This document shows, in pieces, positions 1 to 7,975 of a DNA stretch of 64,000 bases. This DNA comes from Tissierella sp. Yu-01 (GTDB taxonomy: Bacteria; Bacillota; Clostridia; Tissierellales; Tissierellaceae): the NCBI RefSeq assembly GCF_029537395.1, contig NZ_CP120677.1, positions 310,001-374,000 of the forward strand, read 5' to 3'. Every line of letters starts with the position of its first letter. The first letter of the stretch is position 1. Made by a program: the position numbers and the translations under genes. The notes under the pieces are model-generated. The model was not told the DNA's origin, searched no databases, and saw only the letters and a list, made by a program, of their open reading frames with translations.

Positions 1-161
1 GATTAAAAGATGGTAAAATTGTTTGTCAGGGATTACCTAAGGATGCAATAACAGAAGATAATTTAAGAGAAATTTATGGAATTGATGTTAAATTACAACT
101 AAGTGAAAATAATGAATATCCTATTTGCGTGGATTATGAGCTTATAAAGGGGGTAAAATGA
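1..161 (+). CDS. Iron-siderophore-type ABC transporter ATP-binding protein, C-terminal end (partial)
   Basis: The reading frame is open from base 3 and stops at 159-161. It gives the last 52 residues of a FecE/FepC-like ATPase: the LKDGKIV strand, then NLREIYGIDV, the usual tail of iron-chelate import ATPases. The Walker and signature motifs lie outside the window. Its stop overlaps the start of the next gene in ATGA, so the two are translationally coupled. The family assignment rests on a short tail, but that tail is characteristic. Confidence 0.75.
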   Translation, partial: LKDGKIVCQGLPKDAITEDNLREIYGIDVKLQLSENNEYPICVDYELIKGVK

Positions 162-1378
162 AAAATAAAAACTTCATTATAGTAGTGATAGGTCAGATAA
201 TATCCCTATTTGGAAATGCGATTCAAAGATTTTGTATGTCTTTATATATATTAGATTTGACAGGAAGTGCAGCTGCCTTTTCAACAACATTGGCAATTTC
301 AACTATACCGTATATATTGTTTGCACCTATTGCAGGAGTACTAGCAGATACAGTAAATCGAAAAAAGATTATGGTCTATTTAGACTTTTTTTGTGCTGTA
401 TTATTGGCTGGATATTCAATAATACTAACAAGTGGAAGAGATAATATTTTTATAATAGGAATTGTTATGTTTATACTATCCATTATTTATACCCTATACA
501 ATCCTTCTGTTACAGCTTGTATTCCACAGATTGTTGATAAAGAAGAATTGACATCTGCTAATGGAATTATTCAACAGGTTGGAGCAATAGTGAATATAGC
601 CGGATCGATTATTGCGGGTATATTATATAGTTTAGTTGATATGAAGGTTATAGTAATACTAAATGCTGTTTGCTTTTTTATATCAGCTATTTTGGAAACT
701 TTTTTAAAAATTCCTGATTTAGAAATAAAAGAAAAATTTAAAAACCCTATTTTAGAATCCTTTAGGGAAATGAATAAGAGTTTTATATATTTAAAGGAAA
801 AAAGAAAAATTGTACTGGGAATTATTATTTCTTATGGATTAACGAATATTTTTGTAGTACCAATTTTAAGTGTGGTTTCTCCATATTTTATAAAAGTAAA
901 ATTAAATATGTCCTCTTCCATATATGGTCTAGTAGAATCGATATTTGTTTCAGGTATGATAATAGGTGGATTGCTGGTAACACTTAAACCTAAGATGTTT
1001 AAAATAAATGATATACATAAGACCATGTATCCTATGGTAATATCTATTATAGTCATGGGTATTTCGGCTTACTTGAATACGGGAAACAAGCTTCTTGTTT
1101 TAGTATTATATTCAATAGGTGGTCTTGGAATAATGTTGTCCATAGCTTTATCTAATGTCATATCTTTAACTTATATTCAAAATGAAGTTAAAGAAGATAT
1201 GCTGGGGAAAGTTAGTGCCTTTTCCACTGCCGTTGCAACGGTAAGTGTTGCACCCGGACAACTAATATATGGACAACTTATAGAATTTAATTTAGAGTTT
1301 TATAGTATTCTAGCATTAAGTTTTATATTAAGCATTGGAGTAGTTGGGTTTATAAAATGGAATGTAAGAAGAATTTGA
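158..1378 (+). CDS. MFS transporter, probable efflux permease
   Basis: This 406-residue protein has about 12 hydrophobic segments and the major-facilitator layout seen in MdtG/EntS-like and macrolide-efflux-like exporters. The cytoplasmic loop after TM2 carries ADTVNRKKIM, a form of the MFS motif A (G-x-x-x-D-x-x-x-R-K). The start follows an AAAGGGGG ribosome site and overlaps the stop of the iron ABC ATPase, so it belongs to that operon. Siderophore export is one possible role by analogy with EntS; drug efflux is equally possible. The substrate cannot be read from the sequence. Confidence 0.8.
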   Translation: MKNKNFIIVVIGQIISLFGNAIQRFCMSLYILDLTGSAAAFSTTLAISTIPYILFAPIAGVLADTVNRKKIMVYLDFFCAVLLAGYSIILTSGRDNIFIIGIVMFILSIIYTLYNPSVTACIPQIVDKEELTSANGIIQQVGAIVNIAGSIIAGILYSLVDMKVIVILNAVCFFISAILETFLKIPDLEIKEKFKNPILESFREMNKSFIYLKEKRKIVLGIIISYGLTNIFVVPILSVVSPYFIKVKLNMSSSIYGLVESIFVSGMIIGGLLVTLKPKMFKINDIHKTMYPMVISIIVMGISAYLNTGNKLLVLVLYSIGGLGIMLSIALSNVISLTYIQNEVKEDMLGKVSAFSTAVATVSVAPGQLIYGQLIEFNLEFYSILALSFILSIGVVGFIKWNVRRI

Positions 1379-1493
1379 TGCTTATTTCACCTTTTTTCTT
1401 TTCAATAAGTTCCAAATATTCTATAATATCCAGTAGAAGATTTAATTTTGATCTCATGTATGAAATTTAACATTTTTAGAAAGATGGTGAATT

Positions 1494-2045
1494 ATGAATC
1501 GTTGTCCATGGTGTATAGGAAATGAATTATATGAAAAATATCATGATGAGGAATGGGGAGTTCCCGTTCACGACGATAAAAAGCATTTTGAGTTTTTAGT
1601 ATTAGAGTCAGCTCAGGCTGGATTAAGCTGGTTGACTATATTGAAGAAGAGAGAGAACTATAGAAAAGCATATGATGGATTTGACGCTGAAAAGATAGCT
1701 ATCTACGGCGAAGAAAAGATAGAAGAATTAATGAATAATCCTGGAATAGTTAGAAATCGTAGGAAGATAGAAGCCTCTATAAATAACGCTAAAAGATTTC
1801 TAGAAGTGAAAAAAGAGTGGGGGAGCTTTGATAAATATATATGGTCGTTTGTCGATTACAAACCAGTGAGAAATCATTGGGAAGAACTATCTCAAGTTCC
1901 TAGTACTACAGAGCTATCGGATAAAATAAGTAAAGATTTAAAGAAAAGGGGATTTAAGTTTTTAGGATCGACAATAATATATGCACACATTCAGGCAACT
2001 GGATTAGTAAATGATCATTTAGTAACATGCTTTAGATATAGTTAG
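1494..2045 (+). CDS. tag: DNA-3-methyladenine glycosylase I
   Basis: The 183-residue protein removes 3-methyladenine from alkylated DNA in base-excision repair. It starts RCPWC and has the YHDEEWGVP block and the LESAQAGLSW segment of the Tag family. The four Tag zinc ligands are present: Cys4 and His17 near the N-terminus, and the His and Cys of NDHLVTCF at the C-terminus. Length matches the family (about 185). It stands alone, with a strong terminator downstream, so it is probably monocistronic. Confidence 0.95.
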   Translation: MNRCPWCIGNELYEKYHDEEWGVPVHDDKKHFEFLVLESAQAGLSWLTILKKRENYRKAYDGFDAEKIAIYGEEKIEELMNNPGIVRNRRKIEASINNAKRFLEVKKEWGSFDKYIWSFVDYKPVRNHWEELSQVPSTTELSDKISKDLKKRGFKFLGSTIIYAHIQATGLVNDHLVTCFRYS

Positions 2046-2132
2046 GCGATGATGTTATCTACATCTTTATCTGTAGTTTTGAAATCATATCTAACAGATA
2101 TACCATTACGACTAAAAAAAAGTATGTATATG

Positions 2133-2177
2133 AAAAAGTCCTAATCATAATATTTTTTATTATGGTGGGACTTTTTT
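2133..2177 (+). terminator. Rho-independent terminator after tag
   Basis: The inverted repeat AAAAAGTCC...CATAATA / TATTATG...GGACTTTTTT forms a long stem ending in a T run, about 90 bases after tag. Confidence 0.8.
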
Positions 2178-2255
2178 AGTTCTCTTGATTCTAATAGTGT
2201 TTTATGCTAGTTTTGAAGTATGGTGTTTTAGAGCTATAAGTATGGAGGTTTTTTA

Positions 2256-2930
2256 ATGAATACAATATTGGTTGTAGAAGATGAAGATGTATTGCGTGAA
2301 GTGATTATAGATTATCTATTATCAGATGGATATAAGGTATTGGAGGCAGCTGATGGAGAAGTGGCTTTAGAGCTATTTCAGTCCAATTCTGTTGATTTAG
2401 TTATCTTGGATATTGTTCTTCCAAAGATGGATGGCTGGTCAGTATGCAGTAGAATTCGTAAAAGTTCCAGTATCCCTATTATTATTTTAACTGCGCGTTC
2501 AGATGAAGATGATTCTCTTCTAGGATATGAGCTGGGGGCAGATGATTATCTGATTAAACCATATAGCCCTCGAATTCTAATGGCTAAAGTTAAACGATTT
2601 CTCGAAAAACAATCAGGAACTATGGATGGAATGATGATATCATCTAGTGATATTGTAATAAATATGGGATCTAGACTCGTTTATATAGATGGAAATGAGA
2701 TAAATCTAACTCATACAGAATTTGAAATCCTGTCTTACTTAATGCAAAATAAAGGGATAGTAATTACCAGGGAACAAATAATATCTAAAATATGGGGCTA
2801 TGATTTTTATGGTGATGAAAAGACAGTGAACAGCCATATAAGAAACCTGCGTGCTAAACTTGGAAATAAAGGTAATTGCATTGTTACGGTTATACGTTTA
2901 GGTTATAAATTTGAAGAGGAGAAACTATGA
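2256..2930 (+). CDS. OmpR/PhoB-family response regulator
   Basis: This 224-residue regulator has an N-terminal receiver domain with acidic residues E8-E10, phosphoacceptor Asp52 (VILDIVLPKMDG) and the conserved Lys in DYLIKPYSP. A C-terminal winged helix ends in ...KTVNSHIRNLRAKLG...VIRLGYKF. It overlaps the sensor kinase gene by four bases (ATGA), so they form a pair. The likely targets are the two copies of a 50-bp element at 4677 and 5477, which contain 11-bp-spaced direct repeats of the sort OmpR-type regulators bind; this link is inference. Confidence 0.92.
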   Translation: MNTILVVEDEDVLREVIIDYLLSDGYKVLEAADGEVALELFQSNSVDLVILDIVLPKMDGWSVCSRIRKSSSIPIIILTARSDEDDSLLGYELGADDYLIKPYSPRILMAKVKRFLEKQSGTMDGMMISSSDIVINMGSRLVYIDGNEINLTHTEFEILSYLMQNKGIVITREQIISKIWGYDFYGDEKTVNSHIRNLRAKLGNKGNCIVTVIRLGYKFEEEKL

Positions 2931-4660
2931 AAAAAAGTATTGTTCTAAAATGGTTTGTTCTAACAGTTCTATTATTCTCTACGATGTTTTTATTAATTGG
3001 AATTACCCAAAACTTTCTTTTTGAGGAATATTATATCAGAAAGAAATCAGATGCCCTCAAAATGCATATGGATGAGTATTTAAGTTTGGAAGCTAAAAAA
3101 GGGCCCGAAGTAGCATCAGGGGAATTATATAAGAATAACCATATCTGGATTACAAAGTTGGATAAATATGGGAATATCAACAATATAGATAATTACTATA
3201 TAGAAGTAGAACTAAAGAATGAACCCCAAGGATATTTAAGAATACCAATGTATCCATTTGAAGGAGAATTTTCTTCTGATGTTATGTCAACATTGAGAAT
3301 CGGTGATGAAGTGATTATTGACACCGTTAATATAGGTGATGAAATAATTCCATATCATATACAAACTAATTCAACCGGAGTTGTAAACTTAAACATTGCG
3401 AACAAACTCCATGGTCCTAATGCCGATAGAGCATATAATCATATTAAAACAGGACTGTACAGAGGAATTATAACTAAAACTATATTTCCGGGAAGTCAAT
3501 CATATATGCCCTTTCCTTATAGCGAAGGTTATTTTTTGGAACAAATTAAAGAATTTCAAGTAGGCTTGTTAGCTGATAATATAGAATCTATTCAGCATAT
3601 TGAAGAACAAAGTGTAATGGAAAATTTTGTGGAATATAAAATAATTATTGAACCAATTATAGAAAATGGTATAACGGGATATATTTTTGCAATGACTTCT
3701 CTTCAGCCAGTAGATGAAGCAATTTCTGTTATTCGGCAATTCTATCCTTATTTCTTTGGATTTGCTTTTTTCTATATTATATTATTGGCATATGTTTTTT
3801 CTAAGTGGTTGACTAAACCTTTGATATCTATCAATCGAATTACAGGGAAAATAGCAAATATGGATTTTACTGAAGAATTGCCGGTGCATTCAGATGATGA
3901 AATCGGGCAGCTATCCCAAAATATAAATTATCTATCTAAACAGATGGAAGCATATATTGCTCAGTTAAAAGAAGATCTTGATAAAGAGAGGAAATTAGAA
4001 ACTATACGCAAGGAATTTATTGCAGGGGTTTCCCATGAGCTGAAAACACCTCTTGCTATTATGAAAAGCTGTTTATCTATCTTAAAGGATGGTATTGCAA
4101 CTGAAAAAAGAGATCATTACATTCAAGCCATGGAAGACGAAATAGAGAGGACGGACTTACTGGTGGTCAATATGTTGGACCTAGCAAAGTTTGAATCTGG
4201 TACCTATAAACCTGAGATGGCTCCTTTTGAAATAGATAAGGTGATTATTAAAGTAAGTAGGTCGTTGGATGAGCAAATTCAGGAGAAAAATCTCACCCTA
4301 ACATTAAAACTTTGTTCTAAAATGGTAGTAGGACATAAGGAGTTAATTAGCCGGGTGATTACTAATTTTCTTAGCAATGCAATTCAGCATACGGAAAATG
4401 GACATAGTATCTTAATTGTTACAAAATGCAATGAACATACAGCTGAAGTTAGGGTTGAAAACCAAGGAAAACCCATATCCGAGGAAGATATGAAAAAGAT
4501 ATGGGACCAATTCTATCGTGTTGAGTCCCGTACATCCAAAACAGGTACAGGTCTTGGACTTTCTATATCAAAGGAAATACTAGAACTTCATCATGCAGTT
4601 TATGGTGTAGAAAATACGAAAGATGGTGTTCGTTTTTTCTTTTCACTACCTTTACTATAA
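2927..4660 (+). CDS. Sensor histidine kinase with large extracytoplasmic domain
   Basis: The 577-residue kinase has a first membrane segment near residues 7-29, an extracytoplasmic region of about 235 residues without a motif I recognise, a second segment near 268-290, HAMP, HisKA and HATPase domains. The phospho-acceptor is His370 (GVSHELKTPL). The ATP-binding G box reads TGTGLGLSIS. It partners the upstream response regulator. The genes that follow modify the cell surface (amidase, SGNH hydrolase, MBOAT), so an envelope signal is likely. The input ligand is unknown. Confidence 0.92.
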   Translation: MKKSIVLKWFVLTVLLFSTMFLLIGITQNFLFEEYYIRKKSDALKMHMDEYLSLEAKKGPEVASGELYKNNHIWITKLDKYGNINNIDNYYIEVELKNEPQGYLRIPMYPFEGEFSSDVMSTLRIGDEVIIDTVNIGDEIIPYHIQTNSTGVVNLNIANKLHGPNADRAYNHIKTGLYRGIITKTIFPGSQSYMPFPYSEGYFLEQIKEFQVGLLADNIESIQHIEEQSVMENFVEYKIIIEPIIENGITGYIFAMTSLQPVDEAISVIRQFYPYFFGFAFFYIILLAYVFSKWLTKPLISINRITGKIANMDFTEELPVHSDDEIGQLSQNINYLSKQMEAYIAQLKEDLDKERKLETIRKEFIAGVSHELKTPLAIMKSCLSILKDGIATEKRDHYIQAMEDEIERTDLLVVNMLDLAKFESGTYKPEMAPFEIDKVIIKVSRSLDEQIQEKNLTLTLKLCSKMVVGHKELISRVITNFLSNAIQHTENGHSILIVTKCNEHTAEVRVENQGKPISEEDMKKIWDQFYRVESRTSKTGTGLGLSISKEILELHHAVYGVENTKDGVRFFFSLPLL

Positions 4661-4676
4661 GCATCTAAATATTATT

Positions 4677-4726
4677 TCATCTGCATCTATTCTGCACTTT
4701 GATGTTGTAATATTTGTATATCAAAT
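4677..4726 (+). promoter_or_regulatory. 50-bp promoter element, copy 1 (amidase gene)
   Basis: This element matches 48 of 50 positions with the one at 5477-5526. It holds two TCTGCA direct repeats 11 bp apart (4680 and 4691), a possible -10 TAATAT at 4708, and outer TTTGAT/ATCAAA arms. It lies about 30 bp before the amidase start. Tandem repeats one helical turn apart upstream of a -10 are typical of OmpR-family activation sites; the adjacent response regulator is the obvious candidate. Confidence 0.65.
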
Positions 4727-4755
4727 ACTTCGCATGAAGAATAGGAGGTTTTAGT

Positions 4756-5409
4756 ATGGACAAAAGGTTTAAGCTTGTTGCAATTATTATATTATTGATA
4801 TTAATAGTCCTATTATGGAATAAGAATAAACAAGAGAGTAATGAGGAATTAGGTACAACAGAGGATATATTTAAAGTGGTAATAGATCCTGGTCATGGAG
4901 GTAAAGATGTGGGTACAATAGGGACAAGCGGTTTATATGAAAAGGACTTTACACTGAGTTTGGCAAAGAAGGTAAATGAAATCTTGGGAAAAGAAGATAG
5001 GGTGCAAATTTATATGACTAGGGAAGATGATACCTTTATTTCAACGAAAGATAAGTATAGACCGAAGTTTGCAAATGACTTAGATGCAGATTTATATATA
5101 TCCATTCATGGGAACGCATATGAATCTTCAAATGTATTTGGCACTGAGACATATTATTATAATGAAGAATCTAAATACCTTGCAGAAATTATTCATAAAA
5201 ATGTAGTTAAATCAACAGGTTTTAAGGATAGAGGTGTTAGAAAGGAAGATTTATTTGTAGTGAGGAAAACAGATATGCCATCAGTTTTGTTAGAGGTAGG
5301 ATATCTGACTAATCCTCAAGAAGAACAGCAAATGTTTGATGATGAATTACAGTATTCGACCGCAGAATCTATATGTGAAGGAATTAAAGAGTATTTAGGA
5401 ATAGAATGA
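4756..5409 (+). CDS. N-acetylmuramoyl-L-alanine amidase (Amidase_3), membrane-anchored
   Basis: The 217-residue protein has an N-terminal hydrophobic anchor (about residues 7-22) and an Amidase_3 domain that cleaves the amide between muramic acid and the stem peptide. Zinc and catalytic residues are visible: His in DPGHGGKD, Glu in GLYEKD, His in SIHGNAY and Glu in LLEVGYLTN. It sits outside the membrane and acts on peptidoglycan. There are no SH3 or SPOR-like wall-binding repeats. It has its own promoter element and is followed by a strong terminator, so it is a single-gene unit beside the two-component system. Confidence 0.92.
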   Translation: MDKRFKLVAIIILLILIVLLWNKNKQESNEELGTTEDIFKVVIDPGHGGKDVGTIGTSGLYEKDFTLSLAKKVNEILGKEDRVQIYMTREDDTFISTKDKYRPKFANDLDADLYISIHGNAYESSNVFGTETYYYNEESKYLAEIIHKNVVKSTGFKDRGVRKEDLFVVRKTDMPSVLLEVGYLTNPQEEQQMFDDELQYSTAESICEGIKEYLGIE

Positions 5410-5440
5410 TACAAATGAATAGTAATAGAATAAATGACTA

Positions 5441-5475
5441 AAAAAGCTATGGAGATTTCTTCATAGCTTTTTTAT
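5441..5475 (+). terminator. Rho-independent terminator after amidase gene
   Basis: AAAAAGCTATG, a short loop region, then CATAGCTTTTTT. The perfect stem with T run separates the amidase unit from the SGNH/MBOAT unit. Confidence 0.85.
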
Positions 5476-5476
5476 C

Positions 5477-5526
5477 TCATCTGCATCTCTTCTGCATTTT
5501 GATGTTGTAATATTTGTATATCAAAT
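5477..5526 (+). promoter_or_regulatory. 50-bp promoter element, copy 2 (SGNH/MBOAT operon)
   Basis: Second copy of the element at 4677-4726, differing only at two positions (5489 and 5497). It keeps both 11-bp-spaced TCTGCA repeats and lies just after the amidase terminator, 22 bp before the SGNH gene start. Confidence 0.65.
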
Positions 5527-5547
5527 GAAAGAAAAGAGGTATTTAAT

Positions 5548-6153
5548 ATGAGAAGATTTATGATTTGTTTTTTGATTTGTGTTCTTGCAATAGGTATAAC
5601 TGCCTGTGAGAATGTATCCCATGAAAAAGATACTGCAGCTATGTTTAGAAACAGTGTGTTTATCGGAGATTCCATTACCGAAGGCTTTGCTTTTAATGAA
5701 ATTATACCCAAAGAATGTGTAATAGCTGGTGCTGGAGCCACAGCTGGTTTTACCTATGATGATATTGATGCTTTACCAGATAAAAATCCTGATAACATCT
5801 TTATCATGTTGGGATCAATTGATATTCTCATGCCTGTGGATGATCCTAAAGAATTGTTTAAAGATGATTTAACAAAACTGGTTAAAAGGATAAAGGAAGA
5901 ACTGCCTAACAGTAAAATATATCTTCAATCAATTACACCTGTGACAGAGGATGCATTTATAGAAGAGCCACGCTATAAAGAAATAGAAGAATATAACGAA
6001 CTCTTAAAGGAGTTGGGGGAGAAATTGGCGGTTAACTATGTGGACATAGGTGTGTTGGCACAGGATAATCCTGATTTATATGCTGAAGATGGAATTCACT
6101 TTAAAAAAGAATTTTATAATCTGTGGCTGGAGGAGCTTTTTAAATCAATGTAA
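5548..6153 (+). CDS. SGNH/GDSL-hydrolase lipoprotein
   Basis: The 201-residue protein has a lipoprotein signal with lipobox GITAC (Cys20). It then has an SGNH esterase fold: block I FIGDSITEG with the nucleophilic Ser, block III as LGSID (an Asp where Asn is usual), and block V DGIHF with the catalytic Asp-His pair. It is 12 bp upstream of an MBOAT gene. Paired SGNH and MBOAT proteins handle O-acetyl groups on envelope glycans (as in PatA/PatB or DltB/DltD), so an acetyl-transfer or esterase role at the outer face of the membrane is likely. The glycan is not known. Confidence 0.85.
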   Translation: MRRFMICFLICVLAIGITACENVSHEKDTAAMFRNSVFIGDSITEGFAFNEIIPKECVIAGAGATAGFTYDDIDALPDKNPDNIFIMLGSIDILMPVDDPKELFKDDLTKLVKRIKEELPNSKIYLQSITPVTEDAFIEEPRYKEIEEYNELLKELGEKLAVNYVDIGVLAQDNPDLYAEDGIHFKKEFYNLWLEELFKSM

Positions 6154-6165
6154 GGAGGTGAACCT

Positions 6166-7539
6166 ATGGTTTTTAGTAGTCTGTTTTTCACATTTGCTTT
6201 TCTACCAGTCACAATAATTCTATATTATTCCCTGGGAAAGAATCTGAGAAATATAGTACTGCTTATTGCAAGCTTATTTTTCTATGCATGGGGGGAACCT
6301 GTCTATGTGCTATTGATGTGCGGTTCCATAATAATTAATTATTGCATAGGTATTCTTTTAGGTAGAGATGATATTATTAGAGGAAAAAGGAAGTATTATT
6401 TAATAATAAGCCTTGTGTTTAATTTAGGTTGTCTAGGTTATTTTAAATACTCCGGCATGATTATAAGTACAGTTGCACCCCTACTTCCCATAGGGATTTC
6501 ATTCTATACCTTTCAGACACTGTCCTATGTGATTGATGTTTACAGAAAGAAGATAAGGCCACAGAGAAGTTTAATTCTTTTTGCCCTTTATATTACCATG
6601 TTTCCACAGTTAGTTGCCGGTCCTATTGTGAACTATGCAGACATTGAATCACAATTATCTGATAGGATAATTACCGTCAAAGAATTTCATCTAGGGATGA
6701 GGGGATTCCTATGTGGTTTGGCAAAAAAGGTTCTTCTTGCCAATAATATAGGCATGCTATGGTCTGAAGTAAAAGCCATTCCTAGTATAGAAATTTCAGC
6801 ATCCATGGCATGGGCTGGAATAATTGCCTTTGCATTTCAAATTTATTTTGATTTTAGTGGATATTCAGATATGGCCATCGGTTTGGGAAAAATCTTTGGA
6901 TTTCGCTTCAAGGGAAATTTCCTATATCCATATATTTCACAAAGCATCTCGGAATTTTGGCGTAGATGGCATATCTCCCTGGGATCATGGTTTAAGGAAT
7001 ATGTATATATTCCCCTTGGTGGAAGTCGTGTTGGTAAGGGGAAACTGATAAGGAATCTGTTTGTCGTATGGTTTCTTACTGGACTATGGCATGGTGCCAG
7101 CTGGAATTTTGTTTTATGGGGGCTTTATTTTGGGATTTTAATATTAATAGAAAAGTTGTTTTTGCACAAAAGTATGGAGGGATTGCCAAAGGTAGTCCGT
7201 CACATATACTCACTTTTGTTTATTGTCATAGGCTGGGTATTCTTTGAATTTACAACCCTCACAGATATATTTGGCTTTCTGCAGACTATGTTTGGAGGGG
7301 GAGTTAACATCATCTTACAGGTCCAAGAAATTGCGAAGCTAAAATCATATGCCATCCTTTATGTTATTTGTACTGTTGCAGCATTGCCTTTACCAATGAA
7401 ATTAGCATTATCATTTAAAAAAGTTCATTATAATATTTATGAATTAGCAGTAAAAGTGTATTATTGTATACTAATATTTTTATTAACGGGATATATGGTT
7501 AATTCAACCTATAATCCATTTATATATTTTAGATTTTAA
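6166..7539 (+). CDS. MBOAT-family O-acyltransferase (AlgI/PatA/DltB-like)
   Basis: This 457-residue polytopic protein starts with the AlgI-type N-terminus (VFSSLFFTFAFLPV) and carries the MBOAT core: FWRRWHISLGSWFKEYVY and the catalytic His of WHGASWNFVLWG. Members pass acyl groups across the membrane to extracellular polymers. It overlaps nothing but is tightly spaced with the SGNH gene upstream and the shortened DHHW gene downstream, and is probably co-transcribed from the element at 5477. Peptidoglycan or a secondary wall polymer is the probable acceptor; this is inference. Confidence 0.92.
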   Translation: MVFSSLFFTFAFLPVTIILYYSLGKNLRNIVLLIASLFFYAWGEPVYVLLMCGSIIINYCIGILLGRDDIIRGKRKYYLIISLVFNLGCLGYFKYSGMIISTVAPLLPIGISFYTFQTLSYVIDVYRKKIRPQRSLILFALYITMFPQLVAGPIVNYADIESQLSDRIITVKEFHLGMRGFLCGLAKKVLLANNIGMLWSEVKAIPSIEISASMAWAGIIAFAFQIYFDFSGYSDMAIGLGKIFGFRFKGNFLYPYISQSISEFWRRWHISLGSWFKEYVYIPLGGSRVGKGKLIRNLFVVWFLTGLWHGASWNFVLWGLYFGILILIEKLFLHKSMEGLPKVVRHIYSLLFIVIGWVFFEFTTLTDIFGFLQTMFGGGVNIILQVQEIAKLKSYAILYVICTVAALPLPMKLALSFKKVHYNIYELAVKVYYCILIFLLTGYMVNSTYNPFIYFRF

Positions 7540-7553
7540 CCTGGAGGACTGAT

Positions 7554-7889
7554 ATGCAAATGAATAGCAAAAAGAGATTTATCACTATACAAAATATCTT
7601 GGGCATGTTACCGTACTTATTTATACTTGCAATGTTTATATTGCATCTCATATTACCGGCAAAAACCTTTTCTAAAGAGGAAAAGCGTTACTTAGCACAA
7701 TGGCCTGTTTTTCATATGGAAGATGTATTAGATGGCATTTATGGCACTAAAGTTGAAACGTATTTTTCAGATCAGTTCCCTTTTCGTAATTTTTGGATTC
7801 ATATTCAGAAGAGCTCTGTTCCCTTAAATATTTATAAGGATACAGGTGATCCAAAGTATAGAAGTGAAATTTGGATTCCAGTAGAGTAA
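7554..7889 (+). CDS. Truncated DHHW/AlgX-like surface protein (N-terminal part only)
   Basis: The 111-residue product matches only the start of DHHW-type proteins that accompany MBOAT genes: a short cytoplasmic lead, a membrane anchor (about residues 17-36), then FSKEEKRYLAQWP and YFSDQFPFRNFW. Full family members run to roughly 350-400 residues and contain the catalytic SGNH-like domain, which is missing. The frame stops at 7887-7889 and a terminator hairpin overlaps the stop, so the rest has been deleted rather than frameshifted nearby. It may be a remnant, or a small partner retained for the MBOAT. Confidence 0.6.
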   Translation: MQMNSKKRFITIQNILGMLPYLFILAMFILHLILPAKTFSKEEKRYLAQWPVFHMEDVLDGIYGTKVETYFSDQFPFRNFWIHIQKSSVPLNIYKDTGDPKYRSEIWIPVE

Positions 7890-7916
7890 TTAATCTGTTG
7901 ATTAATTGTTTTTTTA
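7888..7916 (+). terminator. Rho-independent terminator after the surface block
   Basis: AATTAATC / GATTAATT hairpin with a TGTT loop followed by GTTTTTTT; it starts inside the stop codon of the truncated DHHW gene. Confidence 0.75.
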
Positions 7917-7924
7917 TGTTTCAC

Positions 7925-7955
7925 TTGATTATTACGTTACGTAATGAGTTAAAAT
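7925..7955 (+). promoter_or_regulatory. MerR-type promoter with 19-bp spacer and palindromic operator
   Basis: A -35 TTGATT (7925-7930) and a -10 TAAAAT (7950-7955) are 19 bp apart, the over-long spacing that MerR activators correct. Between them lies a perfect dyad, ATTACGTTACGTAAT (7931-7945). The MerR gene starts 20 bp downstream, so autoregulation of the MerR-ABC operon is expected. Confidence 0.75.
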
Positions 7956-7975
7956 AATTTTAGGAGGTGAATTCT

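Noticed and set aside
1379-1493. Short minus-strand frame between the MFS gene and tag (product begins MRSKLNLLLDIIEYLELIEK)
   Set aside because: About 35 residues, no ribosome site I can trust, no family match; could be the remnant of a lost gene but not supportable.
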